From the NCBI GenBank assembly GCA_949752735.1, contig OX457036.1, positions 17,673,433-17,737,432 on the forward strand: 64,000 nt of DNA. Reading direction: 5' to 3'. Numbering within the stretch: the stretch's first letter is position 1; the number at the start of each line of letters is the position of its first letter. Made by a program: the position numbers and the translations under genes. Below, piece after piece: positions 1 to 12,664 of the stretch. Origin of the DNA: Lumbricus terrestris (Eukaryota; Annelida; Clitellata; Crassiclitellata; Lumbricidae). The notes below the pieces were generated by a model. That model worked only from the letters and a program-made list of their open reading frames with translations, did no database searches and was not told the origin of the DNA.

Positions 1-250
1 AAGGCAAGAGTAAAGGGGAAGACAGAGAACCAGCCTTCTGCCATGGAACCAGCAAGAGCATGCAGAGACAAAGCATTGTTATTGAACCTTTTGTAATTGA
101 GTGACCTCTGTTTATATATTAAGCCAACGAATGGTTTTATGGGAAGCTGAAGAGGATGGACAAATGGTTTGGAGAGTACCGGTATACAAGGAGTCTGGAA
201 AACGTCAAGGCGTAAGAAAGGAACGAGGAGATTGGAAAATGGGGAGAATT
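1..250. other. Anonymous sequence
   Basis: No gene or repeat recognised before the GA-rich tract. Confidence 0.4.
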
Positions 251-363
251 ATGAGGAAGTAAGAGAGGGAAGTTTGAAGAGGACGAGGAAAACGACACTG
301 ACGAAACGAAAGGGGAAGTAGAGAGAGAGATAGATGAAGAGAAAGAGAGAGACAGAGAGAGGA

Positions 364-460
<97 letters not shown>

Positions 461-830
461 TAGAGAGAGATAGAGACAGACAGAGACAGAGAGAGAGAGA
501 TAGAGAGACAGAGAGAGATAGAGAGACAGAGAGAGAAAAAGAGGAAGAAAGAGAGAGATAGGAAGAGAGAGAGAGAGAAAGAGAGAGAAGCGAGACAGAC
601 AGTCAGAGAGAAGAGCGAGAAGAAAGCTAGACAGCGATGTAGGGAGACAGACAGAGAGATTCGAGGAGGTAAAGGAAGAGAGACTGAGAGAGAGAGAGAG
701 AGACCGAGAGAGAGAGAGAGAGACTGAGAGAGAGAGACTGAGAGAGAGAGATAGAGAGACTGAGAGAGAGATAGAGAGAGACTGAGAGAGAAGGCGAGAC
801 AGCGGTGTAGGGAGAGGAGACAGATTCATA
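251..830. repeat. Long GA-rich microsatellite with internal AT tract
   Basis: Nearly unbroken GAGA/GACA/GATA purine tract with a pure AT run of about 40 bases near 367-409. It gives long Ser/Leu/Arg ORFs on both strands that are artefacts of the repeat. Confidence 0.95.
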
Positions 831-831
831 T

Positions 832-1246
832 AGATAAAGGGAGACAGAGGGAGGGTGAGTAGACAGAGGTATAGACATGAGACCCAGGTTTACAAGGACA
901 TAGGTAGTGGGAGAGGCATGGAGACCAGAAGAGATGGGAGACAAAGTAGGAGAGATAGAAAGAAAGAACCGGAAAAGGAAGAGGACATAATCTGAAGAGA
1001 GACAGACAGACAGACTACATGAAGAGACAGACAGATACATGGACATAGACGCACAGACTACTCGCTTCCCGCTAGGTCCGCTGGTATATTCCCCTATGTT
1101 TACTGCATCAAAATATAATCAGCGTGTTTTTTCTTTCCTTTATAGTCTACCCCAATGTAAACCTATCGGCCATTATTTTCTCTGCTCTTGTCCCTGTCCG
1201 CCTGGTAATTCTATGTCACTGTTCATAACCACTTTCCTCATCAGCC
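832..1246. other. Anonymous sequence
   Basis: Purine-rich decay of the flanking microsatellite up to about 1020, then unique sequence. No gene seen. Confidence 0.4.
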
Positions 1247-1254
1247 AACTCTGC

Positions 1255-3925
1255 CATGGGCGCCCGCAGCATAGGTCAAGGGGGGTCGCGTGACCCCCCC
1301 TGGAAATCCTGACAAAATATTAATAATAACACTTTCTGGAATAAATGTCAGTGGACAGTGGTAAAACGGGACAGGGTGCCAACCACGCGGTCATTGTGTT
1401 CTTTTAGGCTACTTCACTAACTTTGGCACAGGCCAATATATCTTTTGGTTATCTCTACATAGCCTACTGGGTACTAATGGAATTCGTTACTCAGTCATAT
1501 CAGGGACGTCAGTGGGGTGGGGGGGGGCGGATCAGTCTGCCGTCTGAACTAAATTCTGTAGCAAGATCTGTAGCCTGTTGGATATACGATACACAGGGTC
1601 ACACACGGATGTCTGGCTGCTCTGGCATTGTAATTAGAGACGAGGGGTGCTTGGAGATATCTTGGGAAGAGGTCAGAGGAGCTGGCGATGAACTGGGACG
1701 AGTGGAGGAGATGCGTTGCCCATTGAGCAGACCTGCACGGGAAGGGCTGTACTAAGGAACTGTGTGCCCAGTTAAGCAATGACCTGTCACCTCTGGATTA
1801 TTAATACTCAAGAGACGTACAGGCTATTTTCACCCTCTCAGTATGATATTTATATATATATATATATAATGCACAAGTCAGTAGGGCCTATAGTTTAAAG
1901 TTATATATGTATGTATATTATATATATACATAGATCTATGATCCGTAGCCTATGAACCGTTTACCCGTGGACATCGCAATAGAAGCGCGAACGTCCTTTT
2001 ACCGCGGGTTAGGTGGGCTACCCCAACCACCGTCTGACATGGAGCAGAGCGCATAAATTACAGGCCCAGTGGAATCGTCTGTCGTTTCCCCAACACCGAC
2101 GACCTGTGAGGTCGAATGTCGGAAGAAGATGAGAGAAATTCTTAATGGAGGGAGGTGAAAGATGGGAAACACAGCACTGACTGCGACGGATAAGGGGAGG
2201 GCATTATGTATTCGAAGAACCTTGGGTCCTTGCTGTAAGCTACAGGGCGGCCGCAACTTGAGCCAAGTGAAACACGGGGAAGGGAGAAATAAGCCAAACT
2301 CACTTCGGAGGAGAAGGTCGGCCTGAGAGTGGAAGACCAGCTCATGAGGGTGAGGCGAGGAGTGGGATCGAGTCCTATTGTTTAAGAGAGATATTATCCT
2401 CTGATAAATTATGATGACTAGAGTTCCTTCAGAGCTGGCTGCTGGAGAGTGGATGATGTAAGAGAAAAGATGACCGAGAACATGGAGTCCAGTTCATAGC
2501 CGGTCGGAAATCGGAATGTTATTCGTTACGAGGTCCGCATGATCTGACGACAGCGGAGCAGTATAGGCCTACTCGAAATGACACACCGAGTTTACAGACA
2601 ATATCTTGAACTGCCATTAATGTACTGTAGAATGCTACGTACGCCAGTCGGCGCGCCCTCCAACCGCACACCACTCCGCCACTGTCCCAGGTAGGTCAGA
2701 ACTAAATTATTGAACTGGAATTCACACTTAGTAATTATTTTTTTAATGTAATGATTGGGTAGACGTTACTTGCTGGACATGCATGTCCTAAACTATGACC
2801 AATTTTTTTATTTGAACATGGTTCCTTCCTGGTGGATATGGGTTCACCCATCATTATCTGCTTGCTTTTTCCAACTCAAGTCTTTTCTGCTTAATATGAT
2901 TAAATACGGGCCAGATAGGTTGGATATCGACCCATTTCAGTTGAATCTTCATTATTCAAATTCAGTCTCTGATAAAAGTGATGGCGCACAGTGACAATAG
3001 ACAGTTGGTTGACAAAAGTTACATTTTGTAGCATAACAGTTTACAAATATTGCTTGGCAGACTGTATACTATGCATATATGTATAATGTATATATATAAT
3101 ATATATAAGCATGCTTATATATATATGGTTAAGTCTATGTTACGGATTATGCTATGCCTGACATAGTTAGGGACCATATATAGGGTCTTTCAACATAAAT
3201 AATAATAATAGCCAAATAATTATTTCACGCCTAGTGCATGTAATTGTAATTGCAATGTAATTGAACACTAATTGCAGCATTCAATGTTGCTCTATTAGCT
3301 GTTATTAATGACAGATGAAAGGTTTTTAATATTTTAGTATTAAAATAGTACAGAGTACACAATAGGCCTAGTCAAAAGGATTTGGAGGTTAAAATTATAA
3401 ATAGGCTTACAGACCACAGTCAATCTAATGTATCATAAATTTATACAAGTATCTATAGGCTTACAAAATACTGTGATAGCATTTAAAATAGTATTTTAAA
3501 TACTGTAGTGTTTAAAATATTTCCCATAACTGAATCAAACATATAGTAAGAAATCAATGAAAACAAGGAGAAAACATGTTTGATCGTTAACCGCAGTTTC
3601 TTGCACATGTAGAAATTTTTGTTTAACAAGATAGCCAATTTTTGCCTATTTTTGCCTCCTGAAATATTTTCTGTGCCTTGGAAAAACGAGATGACGTCCT
3701 TTAAGCCATATGTTAGTGTTATACCTTTTTACAATGAATGTGTGCATGAATAATATAATAATTTTTGTTTCATTGCAAAAGACTGATAAAAAGTAGAAGG
3801 CCTACGCTATATTGAGAGAATTAATGTGATTGTGTGAGTTGCTTAGTCTTTAATGACATATTTTATATCTTAACTCTACTGGTCATGACTGACCCCCCCT
3901 GCAAAAAATCCTGTGGGCGCCCATG
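1255..3925. mobile_element. Non-autonomous hAT-type transposon (GGGCGCCC ends)
   Basis: Terminal inverted repeats CATGGGCGCCCGCAG and (complement) CATGGGCGCCCACAG are flanked by a perfect 8-bp target duplication AACTCTGC (1247-1254 and 3926-3933). The 8-bp duplication fits the hAT superfamily. Just inside both ends are runs of G or C (GGGGGGTC, GACCCCCC). No transposase is readable; the 2.7 kb interior is AT-rich and includes a segment at about 2750-2890 shared with 46845-46965. The same terminal family recurs at 57272-58593. Confidence 0.85.
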
Positions 3926-3933
3926 AACTCTGC

Positions 3934-4797
3934 TACACTGTTACTCCGTCCTAGTGACCTACCCTATATATAGTATATACCATATCCGCTTGTATTGCGG
4001 GCGGCCTAAGTGGCGCAATTATACCTGGTAATGGTCCGCTATACACTCAACAGACGCAGTATCCTCTTCTGACGCCAACATTATACACAGTCACCAATCA
4101 ATCGGTTCCTTTAGGCTTCCAAGTCTTCCTTCTATTGTTAGACTTCAATGCGCCGATTGATATGACAACGAAGTCTAAACACGGCATCCTCGCTATATGA
4201 AACAGAAGCATCCTCCTCGGTTCCAGACCAAAGAGCAAAGAGTCCAAGACGATATCTGCGCAGTATACGCTGCAGCGTCTTTTATCGCCGCATCCGATTC
4301 CAGAGCCTTTGACCCCCGTGCATAGGTCAGCTATGTAGGAGTCAGCCGCGATCAATCTCACCAACCAAAGGCTGCTAGTTAGCTGCTGTCGGCGCTCTAG
4401 TCAAAATACTGTTACTGCGGCATACGAGCTCATTCTTGCTGTCGAGCGGACCCTCTCCACCGTATAATACCAGTTCTCTGGAATGTTCGATAAATAGGCA
4501 TAGACACTGGTTTGTAAAAATGCTGTGCAATTATAATTGGAAAAGGTATTCATGTAGAGCATATTGTGCCACGCTGTGGGCATTGAGGAGTGTATTCTCA
4601 TCGTCTGGCTGCGCTTTTGCCTGAATTGCGGGGGAGCAATGCAGTGTTGTATTAGGCTGTTGAGTTTTGACAATAGGCCTACTTCTTACAGTGTTTATAA
4701 ATGTGCATTTACAATAATATAATAATATAATAGGCCTATTTCTTCGTTTGATTTCATACTGGCAAACCAAAGTATGATTACAATTCACATCACAATT
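3934..4797. other. Anonymous sequence
   Basis: Unique-looking sequence between two transposons. Short ORFs overlap on both strands without splice context or similarity. No gene supported. Confidence 0.4.
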
Positions 4798-4805
4798 ATT
4801 ATATG

Positions 4806-6365
4806 CAGGGCTTAAAGTGTGCCAGGACGGTCATGGACGGCGTCCTGGCACTTATTTTCGAGGCAGGACGCCGTCCTATCACTTGTTTGGGGAGCACTGC
4901 CAGGACGGTCGTCCATGACTGCATGGACGGCGTCCATGCAGTTACGGACGGCCGTCCATGACTGCATGGACGACCGTCCAGACAGCCATAGACGGCAGTG
5001 CATGGCAGCAGGTTTCTTTAGGACGTTGAGTTTTATGCCCAAATATTTCACAAATATTTCAGATATAGGCTATCATTTTAGATTTATAGAGTGTTATCCA
5101 TTGTCTATCCATAATGAGCAATTTTATTAAGATGACGTCTTAAAATGCCACCATTGCAGTGAGGAAATTCAAACATGCACACAACGTGGAGAGGACATTT
5201 ATTGAACTCGTAAACTGTGTCTTTCATCAATGAAATTATGATAAATTTTTTACCATTAGAGTTTAAAAATTAAAAAAATGTAAACAGCTGAAGAGACACT
5301 TTTGAAGCCATAAACCACGACTATCGGCACCGAAGTGATGAGCCGTTTTGTTAAAATGACAACCTAAAATGCTATTATTGCAATGTGGAAATTCGTCAAA
5401 TTTGAACAATGGGGGAAGAAAACATTTCTTGAAATCTGAAACCATATCTTTCAGCAGCGAAATTATGAGGGATTTTGCAGTCGAGAAATTTGACAGATTT
5501 AAACAATAGCAGGACTCTGCAGGAGACACTTTTGAAGTCTAAAACCACGACTATAAGCACTGAAATGATGAGCATTTTCGTGATAATGACAGTCTAAAAT
5601 GCTACCATTGCAGCGTGGAAATTCAAAAACATTTCGATATGTGGGGAGGTGCTATCCCCTCCACCAAAACCCCTCCCTCTGCTCAGTGGCTCAACACTAA
5701 GCAATGGTCGCAAAATACAATAAGTATAAGTTAAACCTTCATAGAATTTGTTCTAAAAAAATTTAATTTTATTTAATCTAATTTAATTAGGAAATCACAC
5801 ATTTTGGGTGGGCTGAGCCCGTAAAAACCCTTAAATACGACATGCCCTTCAAGTTTCCTATATGGTACCCATACGACGGCATACTTACAAACTTGTTATT
5901 GGCCTAAACTTTTAACTGTTGTGATTACGGTCAAGACAAAACCTTTATCTTTTACAATAAAACTTTGACTTTTATTGCTATCCAGCCTGGTAGCTCGCGA
6001 CTCTGAAAAACCGACTTATTCTTGAAGTTTTCATGACTTTATCGTTCATAAAATAGCTGGCAAACAAGGGCCGAAAGAGGGCTCCAGTTGAGGTCGACAC
6101 AGCTAAAAAGGCCCCCTAGTCGGCATGGGCTTCGTGCCTTTGCCCCTCGCAGCTTCGTGCCTTCGGCACTCGCAGCTTCGCGCCTTCGACGCTTGCAATA
6201 TGAGCACCCTTTAAAAAACATTTCTTATGCACCTATGGGAGGGAGGAACGGCCTAGTGCTTCAGCCCCCCTAAACCTGAAATCCTGGCGCCGCCACTGAC
6301 GACCAATTCAGTCTCCGTATACAATACAGCGTCCTGGCACTTCTTTTTTTACACTTTAAGCACTG
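4806..6365. mobile_element. hAT-type element, 1.56 kb, with GGACG palindromes
   Basis: Ends CAGGGCTTAAAGTGT and (complement) CAGTGCTTAAAGTGT are flanked by a perfect 8-bp duplication ATTATATG (4798-4805, 6366-6373). Subterminal copies of a GCCAGGACGG / CCGTCCTGGC palindrome (4820-5000 and about 6332) look like clustered transposase-binding sites. A GGCGCCGCCACTG end near 6290 may mark another element inside. No transposase is readable. Confidence 0.8.
5123..5640. repeat. Diverged tandem repeat, about 230-base unit, about 2.3 copies
   Basis: Blocks containing AAAATGC.ACCATTGCAG.G and GAGACACTTTTGAAG recur near 5131, 5365 and 5592. It lies inside the 4806-6365 element. Confidence 0.6.
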
Positions 6366-6613
6366 ATTATATGAACGGATGATAACAAGTTCTATGTATA
6401 CAGAAGTCGATATTTAACTGTCAGCGGCCTAACAACGGGGTACCCGGTAATGCATCTTATTCTTTAATTAGTGCAAACTCACAGAATAATAATTTTCTTT
6501 CAGCCCGGTGTTGAAAATACATTTCAATTTCCCCCGTTTTCCTTTGCAGTACAGTATAATAGGCAATCGATACTTATTATAGGCTGCTCCTGCAAAGAAC
6601 GATATGCAGCCTA

Positions 6614-7639
6614 CAGGGTGGGCCAAAAAAGACCCCCCTAGGCTTTTTGCCAATATCTTGACCAAAAGTAAGAATTTTGAAATGAAATTTTACAGTCTTA
6701 TAGACAATTCATATATACATATGATGGCCAAATTTCATCAAAATATTTGTGACACAATCCATGAAAAGGTACCAAGTCTTAGTAATGGAGTTAGAGCTAC
6801 CATGACATAGGTTAATTATTACTGGACAGAATAAAAACAAAATTGAAGTTAATATCTTCTCATTTCCCAAAGATATCAGGATTCACACGACATATGAATT
6901 AATCGTTAAAAAAAGTAAAATTATATTTGAAACCCATAGAACAATAGTCCATGAAAGGTACCAAGTCTTAGTAATGGAGTTAGAGCTACCACAACATAGG
7001 TTAATTATTACTGGACAGAATAAAAAAAAATTAAGTTAATATCTTCTCATTTCCCGAAGATATCAGGATTCACACGACATATGAATTAATCGTTACGAAA
7101 GGTAAAAAATAGACCCCAACGTCCTTTTAGGCTGTTTTCTGACGAAACTGTGAACTAAGACTTGGTACCTTTTCATGGATTGTGTCACATTTCAAGCAAA
7201 GCAAAAGTTATGCCCCTATTATGGAGGCCACCCACCTTTTTTGTCGATTCAAAAACGTAGCGCAACAAAAAGTAGGTTTTTGTCAATATCTTGGCCAAAA
7301 GTAAGAATTTCGAAATGAAATTTTACAAGTTAATAGACAATTCATATTTACATACGATGGCCAGATTTCATAAAAATATTTCAAACAAAACAAAAGTTAT
7401 ATCACTTTTAGTGAGGCCACCCTACGTTTTTTGATGATTCAAAAAAGTCAAAAAACGGTGGGTGGTCTCACTAAAAGTAATATAACTTTTGTTCTGTTTG
7501 AAATATTTTTATGAAATCTGGCCATCGTATGTAAATATGAATTGTCTATTAACTTGTAAAATTTCATTTCGAAATTCTTACTTTTGGTCAAGATATTGGC
7601 AAAAAACGTAGGGGGGGTCTTTTTTTATGGCCCACCCTG
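6614..7639. mobile_element. TA-flanked inverted-repeat element (CAGGGTGGGCC ends)
   Basis: Ends CAGGGTGGGCCAAAAAA and its complement lie next to TA dinucleotides (6612-6613, 7640-7641), as in Tc1/mariner-type or MITE insertions. The arms (about 6614-6690 and 7560-7639) are long and nearly complementary. Further inverted copies inside (about 7285-7400 against 7470-7565; GGTACCAAGTCTTAGT at about 6768, 6957 and inverted near 7155) make it a multi-layer foldback. No transposase seen. Confidence 0.8.
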
Positions 7640-7641
7640 TA

Positions 7642-8441
7642 TATATCTGAAGCATACACTAACTCAACTATAGGTCACAAGTCTACAGACCACAGAGATT
7701 GGCCCTAAAGAATTATAGTTTGCTTCAGGGCCATGGGATGCAATCAAAAAATTCAATCGCAATTGCAAACTGAATTTTCTCTTTCAGAGCAGTCGATACA
7801 AACAGCAGAAAGTTTATATGGCGCAAATTAAGATTTTAATTAGGTCTATAGTCGACATGCAAATCGAAAATGCATTCAATAACGAAAACAGACTGATAGA
7901 AAACAGTTAGCCTATAATTCAATTAAAGACGCAGTAAAATGTGAACGCAGAATACTCATGGCGGTGGGTGTTGCACAAATCAATGGTAATAACGCTAGGG
8001 TGTCGTTCCAGAAAGGTGAACCCTGGACAAATTGGACCCAGTCCACTCTTACACAGTATACAGAGAGGAAAATTGTAAGGTATTCTTCTGCCAGATCATG
8101 GAAATTTGGTAGGAAACAAAGTTTTAGCAGTATTAAATTCTGGTAGGCATACTTTAATTCATTCGTTCATTAACGAATCTATATAATATATATGAAGAGT
8201 CCCTTAAAGGGACTACACCCGGGCGATTCATACAACTCATGAGGTGATTCCAAAACTCACTTAGTCCAATCGATAAACATTGACTGAGTTCTGGAATTGT
8301 GCTCTTCAGTTAGAATAAAATCCATTCGACGTCAATTCCACGAACGAATAACGTTGCCTGTATCTATAACTGAACTATTCTTAAAAGCAACTATCATGTG
8401 ATGTCCACGTGATTGACGTGAACCAATCAGAATGTCTAGTC
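7642..8441. other. Anonymous sequence
   Basis: Unique AT-rich sequence with no recognised gene or repeat. Confidence 0.4.
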
Positions 8442-8495
8442 TGCGGATCTATTTTCGTCCGCGGATCTATTTTCGTCCGCGGATCTATTTTCGCT
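8442..8495. repeat. 18-base tandem repeat, 3 copies
   Basis: Three copies of GCGGATCTATTTTCGTCC. Confidence 0.9.
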
Positions 8496-8884
8496 CGTAT
8501 GCCTAATTTGGCGGCACACCTGCCGTCCAATGTACGCACATAGACCTATGCATACTCCACTACTATACACAATCAGTCCCACATGCTACTGAATGAATGA
8601 ATGGCTTTGACTATCTATAGAGTTCACTTCAAACGTCCATGAAAAAACTGTGCTTACGGCCTTGTCTATTTTTAGACTGCATGAATAGATCTATACAACA
8701 GCACGATGACAATTCCCATCAGAGACAGTCGAATGTCTATTGCATAATTGAGACTTCTTTGTGCCATCAAGTGCATGTGGTTTGAAATAACGACACGCGT
8801 GAATAGAGCCATTCACGATTGATATAAAATGCGTGCATGGATGATCCAAGTAAGAAAAAATAAGAACCTTGACAAAAAATGCGG

Positions 8885-8952
8885 TGCGATGCTTTTGTAT
8901 GCTTTTGTATACGATGCTTTTGTATGCTTTTGTATACGATGCTTTTTGTATT
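8885..8952. repeat. Short tandem repeat GATGCTTTTGTAT
   Basis: About five imperfect units of (CGA)TGCTTTTGTAT. Confidence 0.85.
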
Positions 8953-9118
8953 TGTATATTATATATAATATATACTGTGGATTTCCTATACATGGATCGT
9001 GTTAGTACCGTGAGATCCAGATACAAATGGCCACTGTACCGGTCTCTTTTACTGTGCGTAGTGCAGACTGCACTTTCCCGGACTTGCCTCGCGAGATCCC
9101 GAAGGCAGGTGGACCAGC

Positions 9119-9805
9119 AGGCCCGGCCTTAGGGCAAGGCGGACGAGGCAGCCGCCTTGGGCCCCGCGCTTCCAGGGGCATGGCGCTAATAGCCATAATT
9201 TTTTTTAATGTGATTAGATTTACATCTCGTTCGTCGCATAGCAACAATGCTGGCAGTCAATTTGCCGAGTGAATGTGATACGGTGATTTGGGAAAGAGCA
9301 TGCATGCAGATAAATTAAGTGAATCATAGCTATTGCAGCCTATGTATACAATTAGCCAAATTTTAATTTGCCTGTAATAAGTAAATATGGCCCTTAATTG
9401 TTGCTGAACTAAAATGAGTCCCAGCGTAGCTAGTTTTTACTCCAGGATGTCTCTTCCATATTTTGGATAAAACTTCTTCCTGGTTTGATGTGACCCGCGA
9501 TCTAAGTCTTTTTCTGGCAACATGACTTTAAAACTGAGAAATCTTAAAAGCCCCCGTATATTTTAATTTGAAAGATCCCCGCTTACCGGGTACCAAATTA
9601 GTCTCTGAAACTCTGTTCTTTAGTGCAAAGGAATCCGTTGAAAAAGAAAAGCAGGCTAGACCAATACTAGATAAAAACAGGTTCATTTTCTAACAACAGA
9701 TCGAGGGCCATAGTGACGACTCTTGCTCATATATGTGTGGGCACCCATGTAGGCCCGGGGCTCAACGCTTGCTGCCTTGGACCCGCAAACCCTAGAGCCG
9801 GGCCT
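9119..9805. mobile_element. hAT-like non-autonomous element (AGGCCCGGCC ends)
   Basis: Ends AGGCCCGGCCTTAGGG and (complement) AGGCCCGGCTCTAGGG with second inner GCCTTGGGCCC / GCCTTGGACCC motifs. The flanks GACCAGCA and GACCACCA resemble a decayed 8-bp duplication. GGCCCGGCC termini are familiar from animal hAT elements. No coding capacity. Confidence 0.65.
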
Positions 9806-10600
9806 GACCACCAAAGAGCCAACCCCCATGACCCGCAATGAATAACCCCCCCACACACACACATCGACTGAGAACAGCGCTGGTCTAAACTCTAGACTCG
9901 AGGCTAAAGGCGGTTCCAGGCATATTTTTAGACCCGGGCATATAGCCAGAGCGTGCCAGCGCTGAGACAATTTTAACTCTCAGCATGGTAAAGATCTGGC
10001 AGCTCTGTGGAGAGGCAACGACCAGGGCAAAGACTCTTGATTTATATCAGATGATGGTGTAGTCCCCGAGGGATCCTGTGTAGGCATAGCTAGGTTACCT
10101 CGGGACAAATTATTTTAGAAATAGTTTCTTAACTGGTCAAATGCGCGCGTGATTTAGTGTCCTGCACGCAACGATTGCGAAGTAAATTGAAAGTGCTACA
10201 AGTGTGCGTGTATGCTCAACTTAGTCTATGCTGACGTAAGGAAATTAGCAAAGGTAGCCTATCATCTGAATTTTTCAAAAGTGCCGCTTGCTCTGTTAAA
10301 AGTCCAAGTCAATGAGGTATATAGGCCTATAGGATAGAAACTATTAGAAATGTATTGATAAAATGCAGCAGCACTACGTACACCATATGAAAATAAACCA
10401 TCCCCCAATAACCCCATAGCCTACTTATTACAGGTGACGGCCATGCTGCAGGAGGGAGCCTTCATCTTTCGACACATGCTGTAGGGATCATTCATTTCAT
10501 AATTAGCAGGGGATCATCTTCATCTTCATCGTCAGCCTGGAGGCAGTGCTATCGATGCCAGGGATTCTGCGTGAGAATCGGACACCTGGCGGTTCATCCG
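9806..10600. other. Anonymous sequence
   Basis: No gene or clear repeat recognised. Confidence 0.35.
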
Positions 10601-10611
10601 TGGAACAGAGG

Positions 10612-10680
10612 CACAGAAGGAGGAGGAGAAGGAGGAGGAGGATGAGGAGGAGGAGGAGGAGGAGGAGGAGGAGGAGGGAA
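10612..10680. repeat. GGA/GAA microsatellite
   Basis: (GGA)n with GAA interruptions. Source of spurious poly-Arg and poly-Ser ORFs. Confidence 0.95.
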
Positions 10681-10749
10681 GTTGAAGGAAAGCGGAATGA
10701 AGACGTGTTGGAAAAGGACGACGAAGAGAAGAAGGAGGAAACATAGATC

Positions 10750-10975
10750 CTACGGTACCTCGACCCGGACCACCATGGACTACTCTTACGGACAACCCTT
10801 TTGACTCGACGCATTTGATCCTGATCCCATGGTAACTCGAGCCGGACCACCACGGACTACTCTCACGGACAACCCTTCTGACCCAACGCAGCGCTCGTGA
10901 ATAAGCCGGTGCCCCGCGCTTGGCTTTCGAGTGGCACTTTAGAAATTAGGAGATTACGAATACGATAGAATAGAA
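10750..10975 (+). repeat. Dispersed repeat family A, copy 1 (partly duplicated head)
   Basis: Contains ACAACCCTTCTGACCCAACG, CAGCGCTCGTGAATAAGC and GGCTTTCGAGTGGCACTTTA, shared with copies at 14165-14350 and 25440-25612 and inverted copies near 57775-57905 and 61285-61490. The head (CCACGGACTACTCTCACGGA) occurs twice here, at about 10755 and 10840. SINE-like, but no clear pol III boxes. Confidence 0.75.
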
Positions 10976-11039
10976 GAATAGAACAAGGATGGAGAGGGAC
11001 GAGTGGAGGAAGAGGCAAGGAGGTAGTGAATGAGGAAGA

Positions 11040-11112
11040 AGAATACATGTAATGTAATGCAATGTAAATCTTTCATGTAATGTAAATCTCTAATGTAATG
11101 TAAATCTTTGAA
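11040..11112. repeat. Short tandem repeat TAATGTAATGTAAATCTTT
   Basis: Three imperfect units of ATGTAATGTAAATCT. Confidence 0.8.
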
Positions 11113-11194
11113 AATTTCTCAGCGCATGGTGACTAGGTTAACTAAACGCCGGCACTATTATGCAGCAGGGGCGTATACCCATGAATTTATGATG

Positions 11195-11260
11195 GTTTTT
11201 TATCACTTTTATGGCCTGGCCGGATGCCCTTCCTGACACCAACCCAACAGTATTACAGTA
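11195..11260. repeat. Fragment with widespread GGCCGGATGCCCTTCCTG motif
   Basis: ATGGCCTGGCCGGATGCCCT followed by TCCTGACACCAACC is a motif I associate with interspersed repeats of many aquatic animals. I cannot name the family. Confidence 0.45.
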
Positions 11261-11520
11261 AATAAAAAGGGAAAAAGTAACAAAGGGAAATACAGTAAGA
11301 AAAACAATTGTTACTACAAACAATTGTTTTGTTTTTCTTATTTAACTGGATAAATAGTATTTTTTTAAACTTTTTTCTAAGACAATGGGTTTTTAAACCC
11401 CCTAAACACTCTTGTCTATGCCACTGCTATACAGAATCAAGTCTGCAATAACCGAAGTTCCGAATTGCCCTGTTCGTAACAGTGGGAAATCAGAGGGAGG
11501 TCAAGCCGAAGAGACTGTTG

Positions 11521-11613
11521 TGTATATATATATCAATATATATATATAAATATATATCAATATATATATATATAAATATATATCAATATATATATATATA
11601 TATATCATATATA
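11521..11613. repeat. TATA/AATA microsatellite
   Basis: AT-only tract with the periodic phrase TATATCAATATATATATA. Confidence 0.95.
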
Positions 11614-11749
11614 CACGGCTGTAATCGGTGGTGATGGAGGTCGTGTGGTGCTGGTGCAGGAGTAGAATCAGGATATAATTTTATAGGATTGCTTGAAGAG
11701 TTCGGTTTGAAGTCGCAAATGGAAAACAGAATTGATGGAGGAGTAGTCC

Positions 11750-11884
11750 AAGGCAGAGGCAGAGGCAGAGGCAGAGGCAGAAGAAGAGGAAGAATAAGAG
11801 GAAGAAGAAGAGGAAGAAGAAGAGGAAGAGGAAGAGGGAGAAGAAGAAGAAGAGGAAGAGGAAGAAGAAGAAGAAGAAGAAGAA

Positions 11885-11928
<44 letters not shown>

Positions 11929-11986
11929 GGAAGAAGATGAGGAGGAAGAAGAAGAAGAAGAAGAAGAAGAAGAAGAGGCTGAAAAG
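11750..11986. repeat. GAA/GAG trinucleotide microsatellite
   Basis: About 235 bases of GAA/GAG/GGCAGA repeats. It yields poly-Ser, poly-Leu and poly-Arg ORFs that are artefacts. Confidence 0.97.
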
Positions 11987-12594
11987 ACCATGAAGAGTAG
12001 ACTGGTGAGAAACGCGTTAGATGGTGAGGAGGAGGAGGAAGAGGAGGATACAAAGTGACTAGGAAAGAGGACTAGGAGTGTATGAGTAGGAACGGTTGAA
12101 AGAGAAGAGAATGATGTTCTGGCCTGAAGCAGTAATTACATAGACGCCAGAGAGTCCGCGCCAGAATCGGACAACTTGATTGCGTGATGACACGGCTATC
12201 AGACTCGGAAGAACAGAAGAAGGAGAATGAAGAGAAGGAGGTAGGAAGAGAAGGAGGTAGGAAGAGGAAGAAGAGGAAGAAGGGATACTAGAGATGAGTA
12301 GATATTTAGTGGAAGACACACGATGAAGACGAGGTTGGGGAAGATGAAGATGAAGATGAAAGAGATAATAGAGAGAGAGAGAGGGAGCAATGTTGGGCAG
12401 ATAATGGACAGGAGTCGAACAAGATCCGCTGCGTAAATATCTTGAAGAGGAGCTATATAAATTCTCGGAATGAATGAATGAATGAAGAAAATAAGATATA
12501 GAAGTAGATAGGATGAGTCGGTGAATGAGCAATTGAGCATGAAGTGAAGAAGATGAGAACCAGGTTCAGTAGCCTAGGAGCAAGAGCAGGAGCA

Positions 12595-12660
12595 AGAGGA
12601 GGAGGAGGAGGAGGAGGAGGAAGAGGAGAAGGAGGAGGGAGGAGGAGGATGGAGGAGAAT
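12595..12660. repeat. GGA microsatellite
   Basis: (GGA)n with GAA interruptions, within a wider purine-rich region (11980-13070) that shows no gene. Confidence 0.95.
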
Positions 12661-12664
12661 TGCA

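Noticed and set aside
137..1046. Long Ser/Leu-rich ORFs
   Set aside because: Translation of a GA microsatellite; no start context or composition of a real protein.
8869..9132. Short Cys/Tyr-rich ORF
   Set aside because: It reads through a TGCTTTTGTAT tandem repeat into the start of a hAT-like element.
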